Source: Endomychus coccineus
Taxonomy: Eukaryota > Arthropoda > Insecta > Coleoptera > Endomychidae
Assembly: GCA_958510875.1 (NCBI GenBank)
Contig: OY294067.1
Coordinates: forward strand, 235,518,361 to 235,582,360
Reading direction: 5' to 3'
Length of the DNA: 64,000 nt
The stretch's first letter is position 1; every line of letters begins with the position of its first letter. Below the pieces are notes generated by a model. That model made no database searches, was not told where the DNA came from, and saw only the letters and a list, made by a program, of their open reading frames with translations. Both the position numbers and the translations under genes were made by a program. This document shows positions 44,561-56,420 of the stretch, piece by piece.

Positions 44561-44845
44561 TAACAATACAATTTTAAACAATCAATTAGAAGTGTTCTAC
44601 AGCATTCTGTTTGATGTCTTGATAACGTAAAATTTCCCATAACCTTCTTGTGCTTTCCTAGTATACCTCCACGTTAAAATTTCCTTATCACAATATTAAC
44701 TCTATCTTATTATCCAATTTCAATTATACTATTCTAACAACGTATTTCCCCAACCGGAACCCCACTTGTTACCTGTGTCTTATATTTTACCATAAATAGC
44801 CAAGATTACTAATATTTTCATACGTCATCATACACATAGTATCGT

Positions 44846-44872
44846 CTGAAGATGATACGCTAGTGCCGAAAC
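44846..44872 (+). ncRNA. Degenerate hammerhead core
   Basis: CTGAAGA at 44846-44852, an imperfect stem with loop GCTA, and GAAAC at 44868-44872. An A/C mismatch lies in stem II, and no good stem I or III was found. A more damaged mirror copy is at about 42344-42370 on the minus strand. Confidence 0.45.
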
Positions 44873-44901
44873 TATAGACACGATTTGTTTCTATAATATA
44901 T

Positions 44902-46522
44902 TGTTATGATTCCATTTCCTACATAACATAAAATGATAGAATTTGAACTTACCGAACCCTTAAAAATAGAAAAGATTCAAAAGAATATAAAATATGGAAT
45001 TAAAAACATTATTTAAAGTTAAATTATAAGTAGTATAAGATATCAAACATTGTATAATAACATAAACCAAAATGTAAAATAGTATATAAGAAGTGTAAAG
45101 AAGAAACAGTGAAAGTGGATAAACGTGATACGAAAGAGGAAATCATAATTAAAATGATTCAAAGACTATCAGAAGATAGCACAAACTAGTAAAATAAGTT
45201 ATAGATTTAAGATAGTATTGAGAAATTTGAGTTCTACAAATGTTATCAAAATTGACATGAGAATTAGAATAATCAAGTTAATAGGAACCTAATCATAGGC
45301 TATCATATATCAAAACATGGGAAAAAATGTTGGCAATATCAATTTAGATAACAGAATGCACAATAACTTTAAATAATTTGAAAATATTCAATATTTCAAA
45401 ATTTCAAGAATACTCAATTTTCATTGGTCGATACGAATTTAGATATTTCAAAGGACAACAATTAAAAAGTTCTGTCAAATCCAACAATGGGAATAGCATC
45501 CTAGATATGGAAAGGAAGTACCTTATTGGTTGAATCTGACATAAGCTGGCGTCCTTTTGTGGGTCCTATAAAAAGGAAACAAGAAAGGAAGCTAGATAGT
45601 TTGCATTTACATCTGACACTGAAAGTGTGTCCAGCAGCTCAATCTCCATAACCTTAGTTTTTGGTTACATCGGAGAACTGAAACAGTCTCTGTAGCTCCG
45701 ACAAGTTAATATAATCGAAGCAAATAAATTATTCCTACGAAGCAAATAGTCTTCATGAGTCTTCGTATCAACGTTTTAAGGTTAAAATAACCACAGTTAT
45801 TAAGTAGCATCGTAGAATATTCAGTCTTCGATAGCAGTTCCAGTTTATTATAGAAGAAGTTTTATATCTTAAAAGAATAAAACAGTTAACAACAAGTTCC
45901 TGAACTATAAAGAAGTATCAACGTAGTTTACCTGTGTCTGTGTAATAGCAGAGTATTGTTTTAAAGTGAATAATCAAATAACCAAGAAGACATATAAAAT
46001 CAACAGAACATTGCCAACATTCTTTCTAGTATTATTGGATATATCTAAAAAGTAAGTTTATTTATAATATCCTCATTGTATTTGTGTCTCTGAATGTAAG
46101 ATTGTCATTTGTAAACAATTATTAATTTTAAGTAGTTTGAGGTTATAATAGAAACATAGAAAATTTAAAATTACAAAGAACTATTTGTCAACATAGAAAT
46201 TTCAGAACATAAATTTAAATTGAATAATTTTGTAACCATAAAAACAGATTCATAAACAAATTCAAATATAAATTTTTAACATTCAAACAAAGTATTGTGT
46301 TTAATTTCATATAACATATAATACAAATCATTCATTCAAATCAATCAAAACAAATCAAATTAAAAATTCAAATCAAAATAAAAAACTAGCCGGAATAATA
46401 ATAAAATTAAATTAGAATTCAAAATATAATTCATTATCATTAAATACACTCAGTAGAGTTTATTGTTACAATTGTCACCACAACGTGGGGCAATTAAAAC
46501 TCATTAGAGTTTTTTTATAACA
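44902..46522 (+). mobile_element. Solo LTR (copy 2)
   Basis: 1,621 bp starting TGTTATGATTCC and ending TTTTTATAACA, flanked by ATAT on both sides (44898-44901 and 46523-46526). A TATA-like CCTATAAAAAGG lies at about 45565, followed by a GC-richer stretch that could be a transcription start region. Its relative at 8098-9741 is in the opposite orientation. There is no internal retroelement sequence, so it is most likely a solo LTR left by recombination. Confidence 0.72.
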
Positions 46523-46928
46523 ATATGTTATGAAAAACAAAATAAAGGTGTTTTATTTTATTATATCAATATGATAAATTATCACAAAGTAATGGCTTCC
46601 ACCATTGAATTTTTGTTACAAACACTTTTTGAAATCAAACTCAAAATCATATCAGTTCACATACATTGCTTGATCGACATACATGTATGACAACATAAAT
46701 ATAAAATACGAGTTATAGGAGGTTGCGAATTCAGAAAATTCATGTGAATAATGATGTTTTGTTTCTGTTTATGAAATATAGATCAAAAATTAGTACACTC
46801 ATAATAATTTTTTATAAATTTATTGCCACTTTTACACACAAAAAAGTCCTATCCAATAATATTGAGTATATGAAACGGTCGACTATGCTCCTTTCTGTTG
46901 CGCAGTGGCAACAAAACGACAAAGTCTT

Positions 46929-47080
46929 CCACAAACACCGACAAAGCGTTTTACATTATTTCCGCGATCTATATAGTATTGAGTGATTGTTGATTGTTGC
47001 TTGATAAGTTTGCCAAGAACTGTAATATTACGAAGTTTCACATAAGAAGCTTGCTGCTTTAGCATAAATGTGAACTTTGG
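46929..47080. repeat. Repeat copy A with empty hAT site
   Basis: CCACAAACACCGACAAAGCG and about 130 further bases are repeated as copy B (47345-47413 continuing at 50643-50737). Copy A holds GTTGATTG once (46989-46996); copy B holds it on both sides of the hAT element. Confidence 0.85.
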
Positions 47081-47812
47081 TTTATCTTTAAATATAAAAT
47101 TTTTCAGAGAATACTCGATAAAAATTCATTTTCACTTCCCTTATGACGTGCTTTGCCACTATTTTTGGGCTCATTTTTACTTCCCTTATAATGTGCTTTG
47201 CCACTATTTTTCAGCTGAGGTCTGTGAGTATGTATCTTCGTGTGTAAACGTCTGTGGAGACGATTGCGACGTTCCTATTGTTTGTACGCATTAAAAATTT
47301 GCAAACCGCTTTAAAAGCGTATTGTTTTGTGGTGCGGTAGGGTCCCCACAAACACCGACAAAGCGTTTTACATTATTTCCGCGATCTGTATAGTACTGAT
47401 TGATTGTTAATTACAGTGGCGGCTCGTGATCTTTTTAAGAGAGGAGGCTGAACATAAAACGTTTTTTTAAAAATATACTCTACTCAGCCAATTAATTTAA
47501 CCTTTGCACAGCGACCGTACCAGTTACTTCAGTGACAAAATTAATTGTTGCCCAACAAGAACCAACGTGGAGGTGTAGAGTTTCTCTTGGCAAACATTTT
47601 TTTTGTTCATTTTTTGTTTTTTATTTTTTTTTGATTTTTGATTTTTTTTTTTTGAATTTTTCATATTTTGTTTTTTTTTATTAATTTTATTAAATTTTTT
47701 TATATATTAACGGAATTCTACGGTCTTTAGTTTGCGAAAAATGATCAATAATATTATCATAAAATGTATCATTTTGTTTTAAGTGTTTTTACTAAATCTT
47801 TTTCAATAGATA

Positions 47813-49829
47813 TCAAACTAACATTGTATAAACGATTTTGGCCCATTGTATTTCGCATGATCGCATGTAAGTTTTAATTCGTTTGAGAGTAGAAAATGAT
47901 CTCTCCACCGATGCCGACGTGACGGGAATGGTGACTGTCAAACAAAGTAGTTTATAAAACTGAGGTAAAACTTGTTGTAAATCATTGTCTATCATATATT
48001 TTATCATATCGGCGTGACTGTCGTACTGGCCTAAAATATCTTTATCCGAGTATATAACGCATAATTCATTGTGCAGTGTTATTTTATCAAAAAATGTATA
48101 TTCTAGAACTAAGTTATCTTAAAGTGTATTGGAAACTCTTTTGAAATCGAAAAATCTTCTATTCGTCAAGTCGAAAAACTTCAATTCATGTAAATCGGAA
48201 AATGGAATCTCAATTTGACCTTTAATAGTATCTAAAATTTCATAAAAAAGTTGTTTATAATGTAGTTTCTTGTCTACCAAATTATATGTTTTCCTCCTTT
48301 TCGCGGGAGGAGCTTCATCAGTTGAAAAATTTTCAAATAAAATATTAAAATGAAATTCTGTATTACGGAAACTTGAAATTTTATCAATGAGATGTTTCAA
48401 ACGATCTCTTGAATAAATTATATCAGTGAATTTATGTTGTAAAATTTGAAAAATAAGATCAGTTTGTTCAAATATTAATTTGAAAGTATCAAGAACAAAC
48501 AAAAATTCTTCATTTTCTAAATAAGATTTTAAACCAACAGCAGCATTTAATGAAACCTGATCTGTCGAAAAGTCATCACTGTTTAATATAAAATCAAATG
48601 TTTCAATCAATTGTCTTTATTTTTGTGGATGGTAAACACTGCACGTGATGTAAAATTCCATCGAGTTGGAGCATTACAGGGAATTCTGTTTCCTACTACG
48701 TTATACAAAATTTCAGTTCGTTTGGTGGATTTGCTGAAAAAATTTGGAAATGACGATAAGTTGGAAAAAAAAATTCCAACTTCCTTAATGGAATTACATG
48801 CATTACTTAAAACCAAATTCATGTTGTGAGCATAACAATGGGTGAAAATAGCCTGAGGCGAAACTGATTTTATTTTTGTTTGAAGATCTTTTGAATGTCC
48901 CGCCATTACAGATGCGCCGTCGTAGGTTTGAGCAATTAATTTATTCGCAAAGTCCATTCGTTGAAATGTTTCCATTAAGAAATTAAATAAATTGATCGCT
49001 GTTCTTCCCGAACTAACATCGTAAAACTCTAAAAATCTTTCCACTAGTTGTCCATTTTTTACAAATCTAAAAATTATTGATAATTGTGATTTACACGTTA
49101 TATCAGTTGTTTCGTCAACCTGCCACAATAATTCATCCTCCATGTCATTTCGGAGGACATAATTTATTGAATCAAGAATTTCGTTTTGTATTGTTTTTGA
49201 GGTGCTTGCAAATACTGACGCGTTACTCATAAAATCGCGAAGCTTACTGTCGTATTTACTAAACAAATCTAACAATTCCCTAAAATTACCTTTATTAACT
49301 GAATTTTCAGTTTCATCATGCCCTCTAATTTCTACAAGCCAAATCTTGAGATGATAAATACAATAAGAAATCAATGATTTTTTTAAAACTTCGCGGTTGT
49401 CTTTAACTGTATTATTATGATTTTCTGTTTCGCGTGTTCGAGCAAAATCAATCACATTAACAATATTCTGTTTACCGGTTAATTTAAACTTAATACTCGA
49501 TGTAATATGTTCCTGCGATTTTTCATGTCTGTCAGGCCACGAGCTAAATTTTTCAAATCATTATAACCCAAGTGCCCCCAACATGAAGTTGTATCTGATG
49601 TAAATAGCAAGCAATACCAGCAATATAATTTATTGTGTACCTCAGATCCCGTTAACCATACATATTTTTTATAATTATCAGTATTAAATGATCGATTTTG
49701 AAACTTACCTGTCATTACTAATCCTTTCAAATCCGGTAAAGGCCGTTTATTTTTAAAAAACACTTTTCTGTCATATGTTAATCCACTAAATGGATTTTCT
49801 AAAAAGTCAGCAACTAAATCACTACTCAT
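47813..49829 (-). pseudogene. hAT transposase (TTF finger, DUF4371, dimerisation)
   Basis: From 49829: ENPFSGLTYDRKVFFKNKRP and a TTF-type zinc finger (YVWLTGSEVHNKLYCWYCLL). After a frameshift, DUF4371: WQVDETTDITCKSQLSIIFR (catalytic Asp), AQTYDGASVMAGHSKDLQ (second Asp) and THCYAHNMNLVLSN. After a second frameshift near 48608, ...DEAPPAKRRKTYNLVDKKLH to an in-frame stop at 48119-48121. Then VTIPVTSASVERSFSTLKRI, the dimerisation domain with the catalytic Glu, in the same frame. All domains are present; two frameshifts and at least one stop inactivate it. Confidence 0.9.
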
Positions 49830-50531
49830 TTTAACGTTTAATAATTTACCGAACAGATAAATTCAAATCTAACCTTACTTCGCGTCGCGTGGCGTGACTT
49901 GATAGCAACCCATGAACAAGAACTGACGCAGCACGTGTCGCAGCAAGTGTCGTATTTCATACGACTAACCGACTGTGAACGAGAGGCTAGCCTACAGAGA
50001 ACGTGGCAATTCTAGTGTTTTGCTTAACGTAGAGCAATTGGACTGGTTGGAAAAACGGCAACTGTGTTGACCACACGTTTTTAGCGTTTGAGATATATAG
50101 AGAAACTAGCCTCTGGGCACTGTTGCCAGATTAAAAATAACTACTGAGAACGGGGAATTAATTGTAAAATTTTAAATCACTACTCATTTTAACGTTTAAT
50201 AATTTACCGAACAGATAAATTCAAATCTAACCTTACTTCGCGTCGCGTGGCGTGACTTGATAGCAACCCATGAACAAGAACTGACGCAGCACGTGTCGCA
50301 GCAAGTGTCGTATTTCATACGACTAACCGACTGTGAACGAGAGGCTAGCCTACAGAGAACGTGGCAATTCTAGTGTTTTGCTTAACGTAGAGCAATTGGA
50401 CTGGTTGGAAAAACGGCAACTGTGTTGACCACACGTTTTTAGCGTTTGAGATATATAGAGAATCTAGCCTCTGGGCACTGTTGCCAGATTAAAAATAACT
50501 ACTAAGAACGGGGAATTAATTGTAAAATTTA
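49816..50531. repeat. 358-bp tandem duplication in the hAT
   Basis: The block from AAATCACTACTCATTTTAAC is repeated with a 358-bp offset and near identity. It includes the first codons of the transposase (the ATG region at 49827), so the second copy repeats the upstream region. Confidence 0.88.
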
Positions 50532-50689
50532 AAGAATTATCAGAGAAACAGGAAATAAAATGGAGAATGATCATTAAGATAAATTGGTGAGGAGGCTGAG
50601 CCTCCTTCAGCCTCCTTAGCCTCCTTCGAGGAGCCGTCACTGGTTGATTGCTGCTCGATAAGTTTCCCAAGAACTGTAATATTACGAAG

Positions 50690-51327
50690 TTTCACATAAG
50701 AAGCTTGCTGATTTAGCATACATGTAGACTTCGGTTTATTATTAAATATGACATTGGGAACACATACATTTACATACCTTTTAAAGAATACTAGAACAAA
50801 TTCCTCTAGGCATTCCATAATAAGGTTATCGATAGTAGCTGAAATAGTAGAACGCATTGATATCCTAAGAATTTATTTAAAATATTGTTCACCGTATTGA
50901 AAATAAGTGCATTCTAGACAAAACTGTGATGCATTTATAAATTCAGATTGATCTAGAGGTGTGTAGTTTTTAACCTCTGTCCAACGTTTTTAATGCTATT
51001 CAATGCCAAAACGACTATTTGTAAATAAAGAAACAATGTCCAAATCAGTTGATGATCTACAGGTACGGATTGATTTTTTATAAATTCATTAAAATGCCAT
51101 GAGTCTTTCACATAAAATTAATTTTCTCCTATTATATTGTTGGTAGATTTTAATAAAAATTTTGATAAATTGTAGGTAGGCGCTCCAATATTACTAACAA
51201 TGGGTCTTAAAGGTATATCACATTTATGTCGTTTTGAAAGCCCATAGATATTACAAATTTTGTTCCTAATTTCATTTTATTCTCAAAATTTTTATTCCTA
51301 ATTCTGCATTCTAAATTGGTAATTATA
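50690..51327 (-). pseudogene. PLE reverse transcriptase, minus strand
   Basis: From 51327 downward: ITNLECRIRNKNFENKMKL, KHKCDIPL-like and LPTIYNLSKFLLKSTNNI readings in several frames. At 50857-50730 come RSTISATIDNLIMECLEEFV and VFFKRYVNVCVPN. The last block corresponds to MGSPISATIANFVMECLEES...FKRYVDDC in the PLE at 57.2 kb; YVDD has become YVNV. The N-terminal start lies beyond the mariner-like insertion, at 53305-53380. Confidence 0.72.
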
Positions 51328-53303
51328 CAAGCTGTTCCATCTCAGACGAGCCACCCCGTATATTTCTTATCCCATAGTGAGTGGAAAAATCTCCCGAAAC
51401 ACGTAGTCGATTTTGTTTGGGGGACATCTTTTGACGTATATTTAAGGCTTGAACGAGCAACCCCCTAATAGGGGGCGCTTCAACCCCTCAAAATTGAATA
51501 GGGGAGAGGGGTTGAATGATACGTCATTTGAAAGGTCTTGGAAGCTTCTTTAAAACGGTGTATGAAAAACGTAAATTTGATAAACCGTTTTCGCCAAAAA
51601 TTAATTTTGTTGCTCGAATGCGCCACCTTGAATATTTTGGTTATTTGTACAATGTACAAGCTCATTTTTATTAAGCCTTTTTACAAACTTAAACAATCTT
51701 CAAAAAATCACATTCGTAAAAAAATTTAATTGTGTTGTCATGCTTACAATGAAAAAAATTAAATCTGCGTGTTCAAATCAAATGTTCAAATTGTCCTCCA
51801 TTGACTTCCATACAATAATACATTCTCTCAAACTAATAAATAAAAAAACAGCAAAACATTTTCTTATGATTTGTTTAAAATTTCATAAAATATGGGGTAC
51901 ACCTTGCAAGAACGTGTTGAGCTGGTTAGTCTTTATTACCAAAATCAAAATTATGCCCGAGCGGCTGCAAGGATATTTAACGAAAACCATCCTGAACGTA
52001 GCGTTCGCCATAAGTTCGTAATGGAATTGATTTCGAAATTTGTGGAGACGGGTTCAGTAATGGATAAAAAAGGGCACCCATTGGAATTGTTAATGATGAA
52101 GGAGCAGCTGTGGCGGTATTGGGACATGTCCAACTTATGCCAAATACGCAATCTGTACGACAACTTTCTGCAGCTTCCGGTATTGGCCAATCTAACTTTT
52201 TCAGAATTTTACATAAGCACAAGTTCCATCCATACAAAACTAAATTAATTCAGGAATTAAATGATTTGATTGGGATCGAAGGCAAGAATTTTGCGAAATT
52301 ATGGTCGAGCGTATCAGCTATAACCCAAATTTCTTGTACAACGTTTGCTTTTCTGACGAATGCACTTTTTTACTTAATGGAGAGGTTAACCGGCATAACT
52401 GTAGAATTTGGAGCGATACAAATCCTCATGTATTTCGAGAAGCTCACACTCAACATCGGGAAAAGCTAAACGTTTGGGTAGGAATTTTGGGAGACCACCT
52501 AATTGAACCTCTGTTTATTCCTGGTAATTTAAATGGCGAAATTTATTTTGAAATGTTGGAAATGCGATTGATCCGTTAATAACTAGACAGTTAGAAAACG
52601 ATCCTTTACTACTTGGACAACAATTGCATTTCCAACAAGACGGAGCTCCTCCTCACTACGCCGCACCAGTTCGCCAATACCTCAATTTGCAATACCCCGG
52701 TCGTTGGATTGGAAGAAGAGGTCCTGTGGAGTGGCCTGCCCGATCTCCTGACCTGAACCTTTGGACTTCTTCTTGTGGGGACATCTTAAGTCCAAGATTT
52801 TTGTGACTCAGCCTGAAAATTTGGACGAACTACGCCAACGAATTGTAAATGAGTGTCGTCAAATAACTCCAATTATGCTGCACCATGTTGAGACGGTTTT
52901 CAGTCAAGATTGTATTATTGTATGGAAGTCAATGGAGGACAATTTGAACATTTGATTTAAACACGCAGATTCAATTTTTTTCCTTGTAAGCATGACAACA
53001 CAATTCAATTTTTTTACGAATGTGATTTTTTGAAGATTGTTTAAGTTCGTAAAAAAGGCTTAATAAAAATGAGCTTGTACATTGTACAAATAACCAGGCT
53101 TCCAAGACCTTTCAAATGACGTATCACTCAACCCCTCTCTACTATTCAATTTTGAGGGGTTGAAGCGCCCCCTATTAGGAGGTTGGTTGTTCAACCCTCA
53201 AATATACGTCAAAAGATGTCCCCCAAACAAAATCATTTGACGTGTTTCCACTCACTATGGGATAAGAAATATACGGGGTGGCTCGTCTGAGATGGAACAC
53301 CCT
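51328..53303 (+). mobile_element. Mariner-like element M2 with long TIRs
   Basis: Ends carry GTTCCATCTCAGACGAGCCA and its inverse at 53281-53298. The arms (51328 to about 51770, and about 52960-53303) pair over roughly 350-440 bp with an indel in the right arm. TA lies outside the left end. It splits a PLE whose N-terminal codons resume at 53305. Confidence 0.85.
51892..52955 (+). pseudogene. Mariner-like transposase (M2)
   Basis: MGYTLQERVELVSLYYQNQN (helix-turn-helix), SVRQLSAASGIGQSNFFRIL, KFHPYKTKLIQELN, NVCFSDECTFLLNGEVNRHN (first Asp), KLNVWVGILGDHLIEPLFIP, FQQDGAPPHYAAPVRQYLN (second Asp), WPARSPDLN and, after a frameshift, PLDFFLWGHLKSKIF (third Asp). At least four frameshifts. It belongs to the same broad transposase group as M1 and M3 but is a distinct family. 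Confidence 0.82.
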
Positions 53304-53304
53304 A

Positions 53305-53380
53305 TTGTCGATGGGCAATTTTTTATTATCAGGCAATGCAAATTTCGAACCTAAGCTTAACGTGTGCTGCACCTCTTCCG
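53305..53380 (-). pseudogene. PLE N-terminal piece beyond M2
   Basis: Minus strand HTLSLGSKFALPDNKKLPID continues into IITNLECRIRNK across the M2 insertion. The LS.G.KFALP block is the PLE N-terminal motif. This confirms M2 landed inside the PLE. Confidence 0.65.
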
Positions 53381-53382
53381 GA

Positions 53383-54840
53383 ATTGCTGCCTCAAAATCA
53401 TTAGTTCATAATCTACTGAAAGAAGAACTGTTGTATCCCTATCATATTAAAACAGTTCAAGACTTATTGCCCATGGATCCAGGTTATTGGCTAGATTTCT
53501 GTCGGTTTATTGTCCAAAGACAAAACGCAAACCCCAATTTTTGTAGAAGAATTCTGTTCACGGACGAAGCTACATTCACGAGATGTGGTCTTTTTAACCT
53601 TCATAATGAACATTTTTATGCTGATGAAAATCATCATGAAACGGAAGTTACACATTTTCAGAATCAAACTAAAATCAATGTTTGGGTTGGAATTGTGGAT
53701 AACTTTATTATTGGTCCTACCGTTATACCAGATCGATTGAACGGGGAGAACTACTTGAACTTTTTGGAACAAATGCTACCTGAACTGTTGGAAGACTTGT
53801 CCTTACAGATTCATCGTGACCTTTGGTTTATGCATGATGGTGTACCTCCTCATTTCACATTAGCTGTGAGGCGACATTTGAATGCGGAATATCCAGATCG
53901 CTGGATAGGTAGAGGACACGATGCACCAGTGAACTGGCCGGCCCGCTCCCCTGATTTGACGCCCTGCGACTTCTTTCTATGGGGATCTTTGAAGTCGAAA
54001 GTTTATGCAGCTCCAGTAAACACAAGAGAGGAATTGTTGCAACGAATTAATCATGAGGCGGATTTATTGAAGAGTGATCCTGAAGTACTAGCCAGAGTTC
54101 AATTCAATTTCTTGAAACGAATTAATTTGTGTATTCAGGAAAATGGGCAATATTTCGAACAATTGATGCCTTAGCGATTTCTCAAAAAGTTTTGTTGTTT
54201 CTTTTAATTTAGCATTTGTTTTTCCTAAATAAACACATCGTTTCCCCATTTCTATTGTTTTTATTATTCGTGTTCTACCGAGATATTAACCATTTCAGTG
54301 TTAGTGAAATTTTGAGCCATAATTTTATAAAATTTTTACGGAAAGCAAAGTAAAATCTGCCAAAATGACATTAGAAAAGCAAAGGCAACTAAGGTATTTT
54401 AATCAAGTAAAATTAGTAAGTCAAAATTGCAGAGACTCGAAAATTAATTTTTTCAAGCTAATCCGTTGATTTTATCAAATTTTTCAAGAGTAAAAAAAGT
54501 TTTCAAATTAGATAAGCAATATACGTAAAAAATATTGAGTGAATTACATCGACCATAAAATGTTCTGGACACTTTTCCCGTTACATCTTCAAGTTTGAGC
54601 CATTTCTATGGTCTCTAAGGCTCTGTGCTCCGCTCTCAAACACGGCTATTATTGACACTAACTCACCTGCCAAATATTGTAAAAGTCCTCCATCACGTTC
54701 TCAAGTTATACCTAAAAAACAAAATTATTTTTGCAACTTTGAAGCCCTCTACCGGCTAAACAGGACACTTGAGGCAAAAGTAAAAAGGCTCATCAAATTT
54801 TTTTCGAATCAAAGAATCTTCGGTTTTATTTTTGCCACGC
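53383..54840 (+). mobile_element. Mariner-like element M3, 5'-truncated
   Basis: A relative of M1 in the opposite orientation. The left part, including the left TIR and the helix-turn-helix, is missing; it begins at ASKSLVHN. The right arm is long and complete to about 54838 (ending TGCCACGCAG before TA), matching the left arm of M1 inverted, including the inverse of the first transposase codons at about 54285-54320. Confidence 0.82.
53388..54174 (+). CDS. Mariner-like transposase catalytic domain (M3), open
   Basis: Uninterrupted to the stop at 54172-54174. It starts in the transposase at ASKSLVHNLLKEELLYPYHI; about 37 codons upstream are open but foreign. Catalytic residues are in ILFTDEATFTRCG, WFMHDGVPPHFTLAVRRHL and ARSPDLTPCDFFLWG. 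By my count 90 residues separate the first two Asp and 43 the second and third. The DNA-binding N-terminus is missing, so it cannot be a working transposase alone. Confidence 0.82.
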
Positions 54841-55716
54841 AGTATATACGGAATGTTCGATTTAAAAATTGGAAGTTGATATCATTTTCAGCAAAATCGG
54901 AAAAGGAAAAAACTTCTTCGGCTTATAGAAAAGTGACTTTCAATAGGTTCATTCAACATGCCGAGTTTGAAAAATGTATCTCGCAGAATAAAAAGAAATA
55001 AGAAATAGAAGTGTGTACCATGAGACTGTTACATCCTGAATATATAATTATCTAAATAGCTAGTTGATAATTTGGTATATAACAATGTCATTTATAAGTG
55101 ATTATGTAGATATTCATCACATTTAAAAGTATAGAGTAACTGTAGTAGCGTGGTGGTCTTAACAATTGATTGGATCAACGGGAAACTATTAGTCGTAAGA
55201 ATATGCTCAAGCATTTAGTTTATAGGCACTTCAAAGCATTTCAATTTTTCATCAAGGCAGTATGCAAAATATTTTTAAAACACCCCAAACTACTACTTAT
55301 TTATGACCTATGACATCGATTACATCATCATTTGCTAGGTAACTTAATGGTAAATAGTAAATACATTTGTTCTTTACACCTTTTTTCATTTCGAGGGTAA
55401 TATCTCACTCACCCCCAAATTTCATGGGGTTAAACTTTCCCGGACCCCCACGAATTCTTAAATTCGGTTTGGCAATTCAGACATCATGCCCTTTTTTTTG
55501 TAAAATGTTCTTATTTCCTGTACTAAATCAGTAGGACGATGAGTAAGCTTGTACTATATCCCTTTATACAGTTGAAGTCATTTATTGACAATCAATAAGG
55601 AGCGTTAACTATTGAATTCATTATTAAAATTTAAATTTGAATTTTATTAACATTTCATAATTCAATCAATCAATAATATCTTTCATTAAGGAATTTCATC
55701 GTCTATTCTACGGATT
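54841..55716. other. AT-rich DNA, nothing recognised
   Basis: No coding signal. The only compositional change is a GC-richer patch near 55400-55450 with C-rich runs. Confidence 0.35.
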
Positions 55717-55814
55717 TATAACTAACAACAATATAATAAGATTCTTGACCCAGTATGAATTATATAAAAAATTCTCGGGAATTAGGTCACATTAACACTC
55801 TGTTATAAATGTTC

Positions 55815-55856
55815 GTCTTTACGTACGTTTCGGTCTCACGACCATCATCAGAAGAC
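55815..55856 (-). ncRNA. Hammerhead ribozyme
   Basis: Sequence identical to the ribozyme at 34647-34688 but on the minus strand: GTCTT, CTGATGA, GGTC-GTGA-GACC, GAAAC, GTAC, GTA, AAGAC. All stems pair. Confidence 0.9.
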
Positions 55857-56420
55857 TTATTTTGTTAAAAAGGGGTTAACTAAAACTAATTAGCACAAGC
55901 GTCCATATCGCACAATCTTCAATCAAAAAGCTCACGCCGTCGAAACGAACAGAACCACGAATAATCGAAAATTGTATCGTTAATATTAAAGTATAGATTT
56001 TTTTGTAACAAGAAACCGCTGTTAAGTAATATTCTCATAATGTACAACGCATATTGCTATGGTCTCAAAGCAACTGAAGTTCGAAGCTATTTGTTTGTAA
56101 TAACTCGACCCAGATGTAGATTTATGACGTACTTGAAAAGGTTTTAGACCTGCATTGGAATTTAGTTTACTTTAAGCGTTCTTCCTAAAATATACTTTTA
56201 ACATTATAAAGACGTATGTAGGAATTTGCAAGAGTTTTAATTTATCAAGTTAGTATAAATCTGACTCAATCCCTGAATATCATTCCTATGATTTACAGAA
56301 TTTGAATCCCTTTTTATGTGAATCATCTCCAGGATAGATCTTTTATAATAATTGGTTTCTTTAGTTAAAATATTAACATGGTTATAATCAAAACAGTGCT
56401 TAGCAAGGGCGGTGGATTTT

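Larger units (their letters stand above)
42285..46600. mobile_element. Head-to-head PLE interrupted by an LTR
   Basis: A long minus-strand PLE copy (42340 to about 43990) meets a shorter plus-strand copy (44037-44897). Outer ends match as inverted repeats (GTGTTTTATTTTATT at 42310-42330 inverse and at 46547-46565). The right end is split by the LTR at 44902-46522. No target duplication was resolved. Confidence 0.7.
47414..50642 (-). mobile_element. hAT element, ZMYM1-like, 3.2 kb
   Basis: Ends CAGTGGCGGCTCGTG (left) and CAGTGACGGCTCCTCG (right, inverted). The 8-bp flanks are GTTAATTA at 47406-47413 and GTTGATTG at 50643-50650; the uninterrupted paralogue shows GTTGATTG was the target. A short AGCCTCCTT repeat lies just inside the right end. 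The transposase is on the minus strand. Confidence 0.9.

Noticed and set aside
46883..47065. Minus-strand frame similar to one at 50540-50857
   Set aside because: The similarity is the direct repeat that flanks the hAT insertion; it does not look like a conserved protein.
47813..49829. Possibility that the ZMYM1-like protein is a domesticated host gene
   Set aside because: It lies between hAT TIRs with an 8-bp duplication and has frameshifts and a stop, so it is a dead transposon copy.
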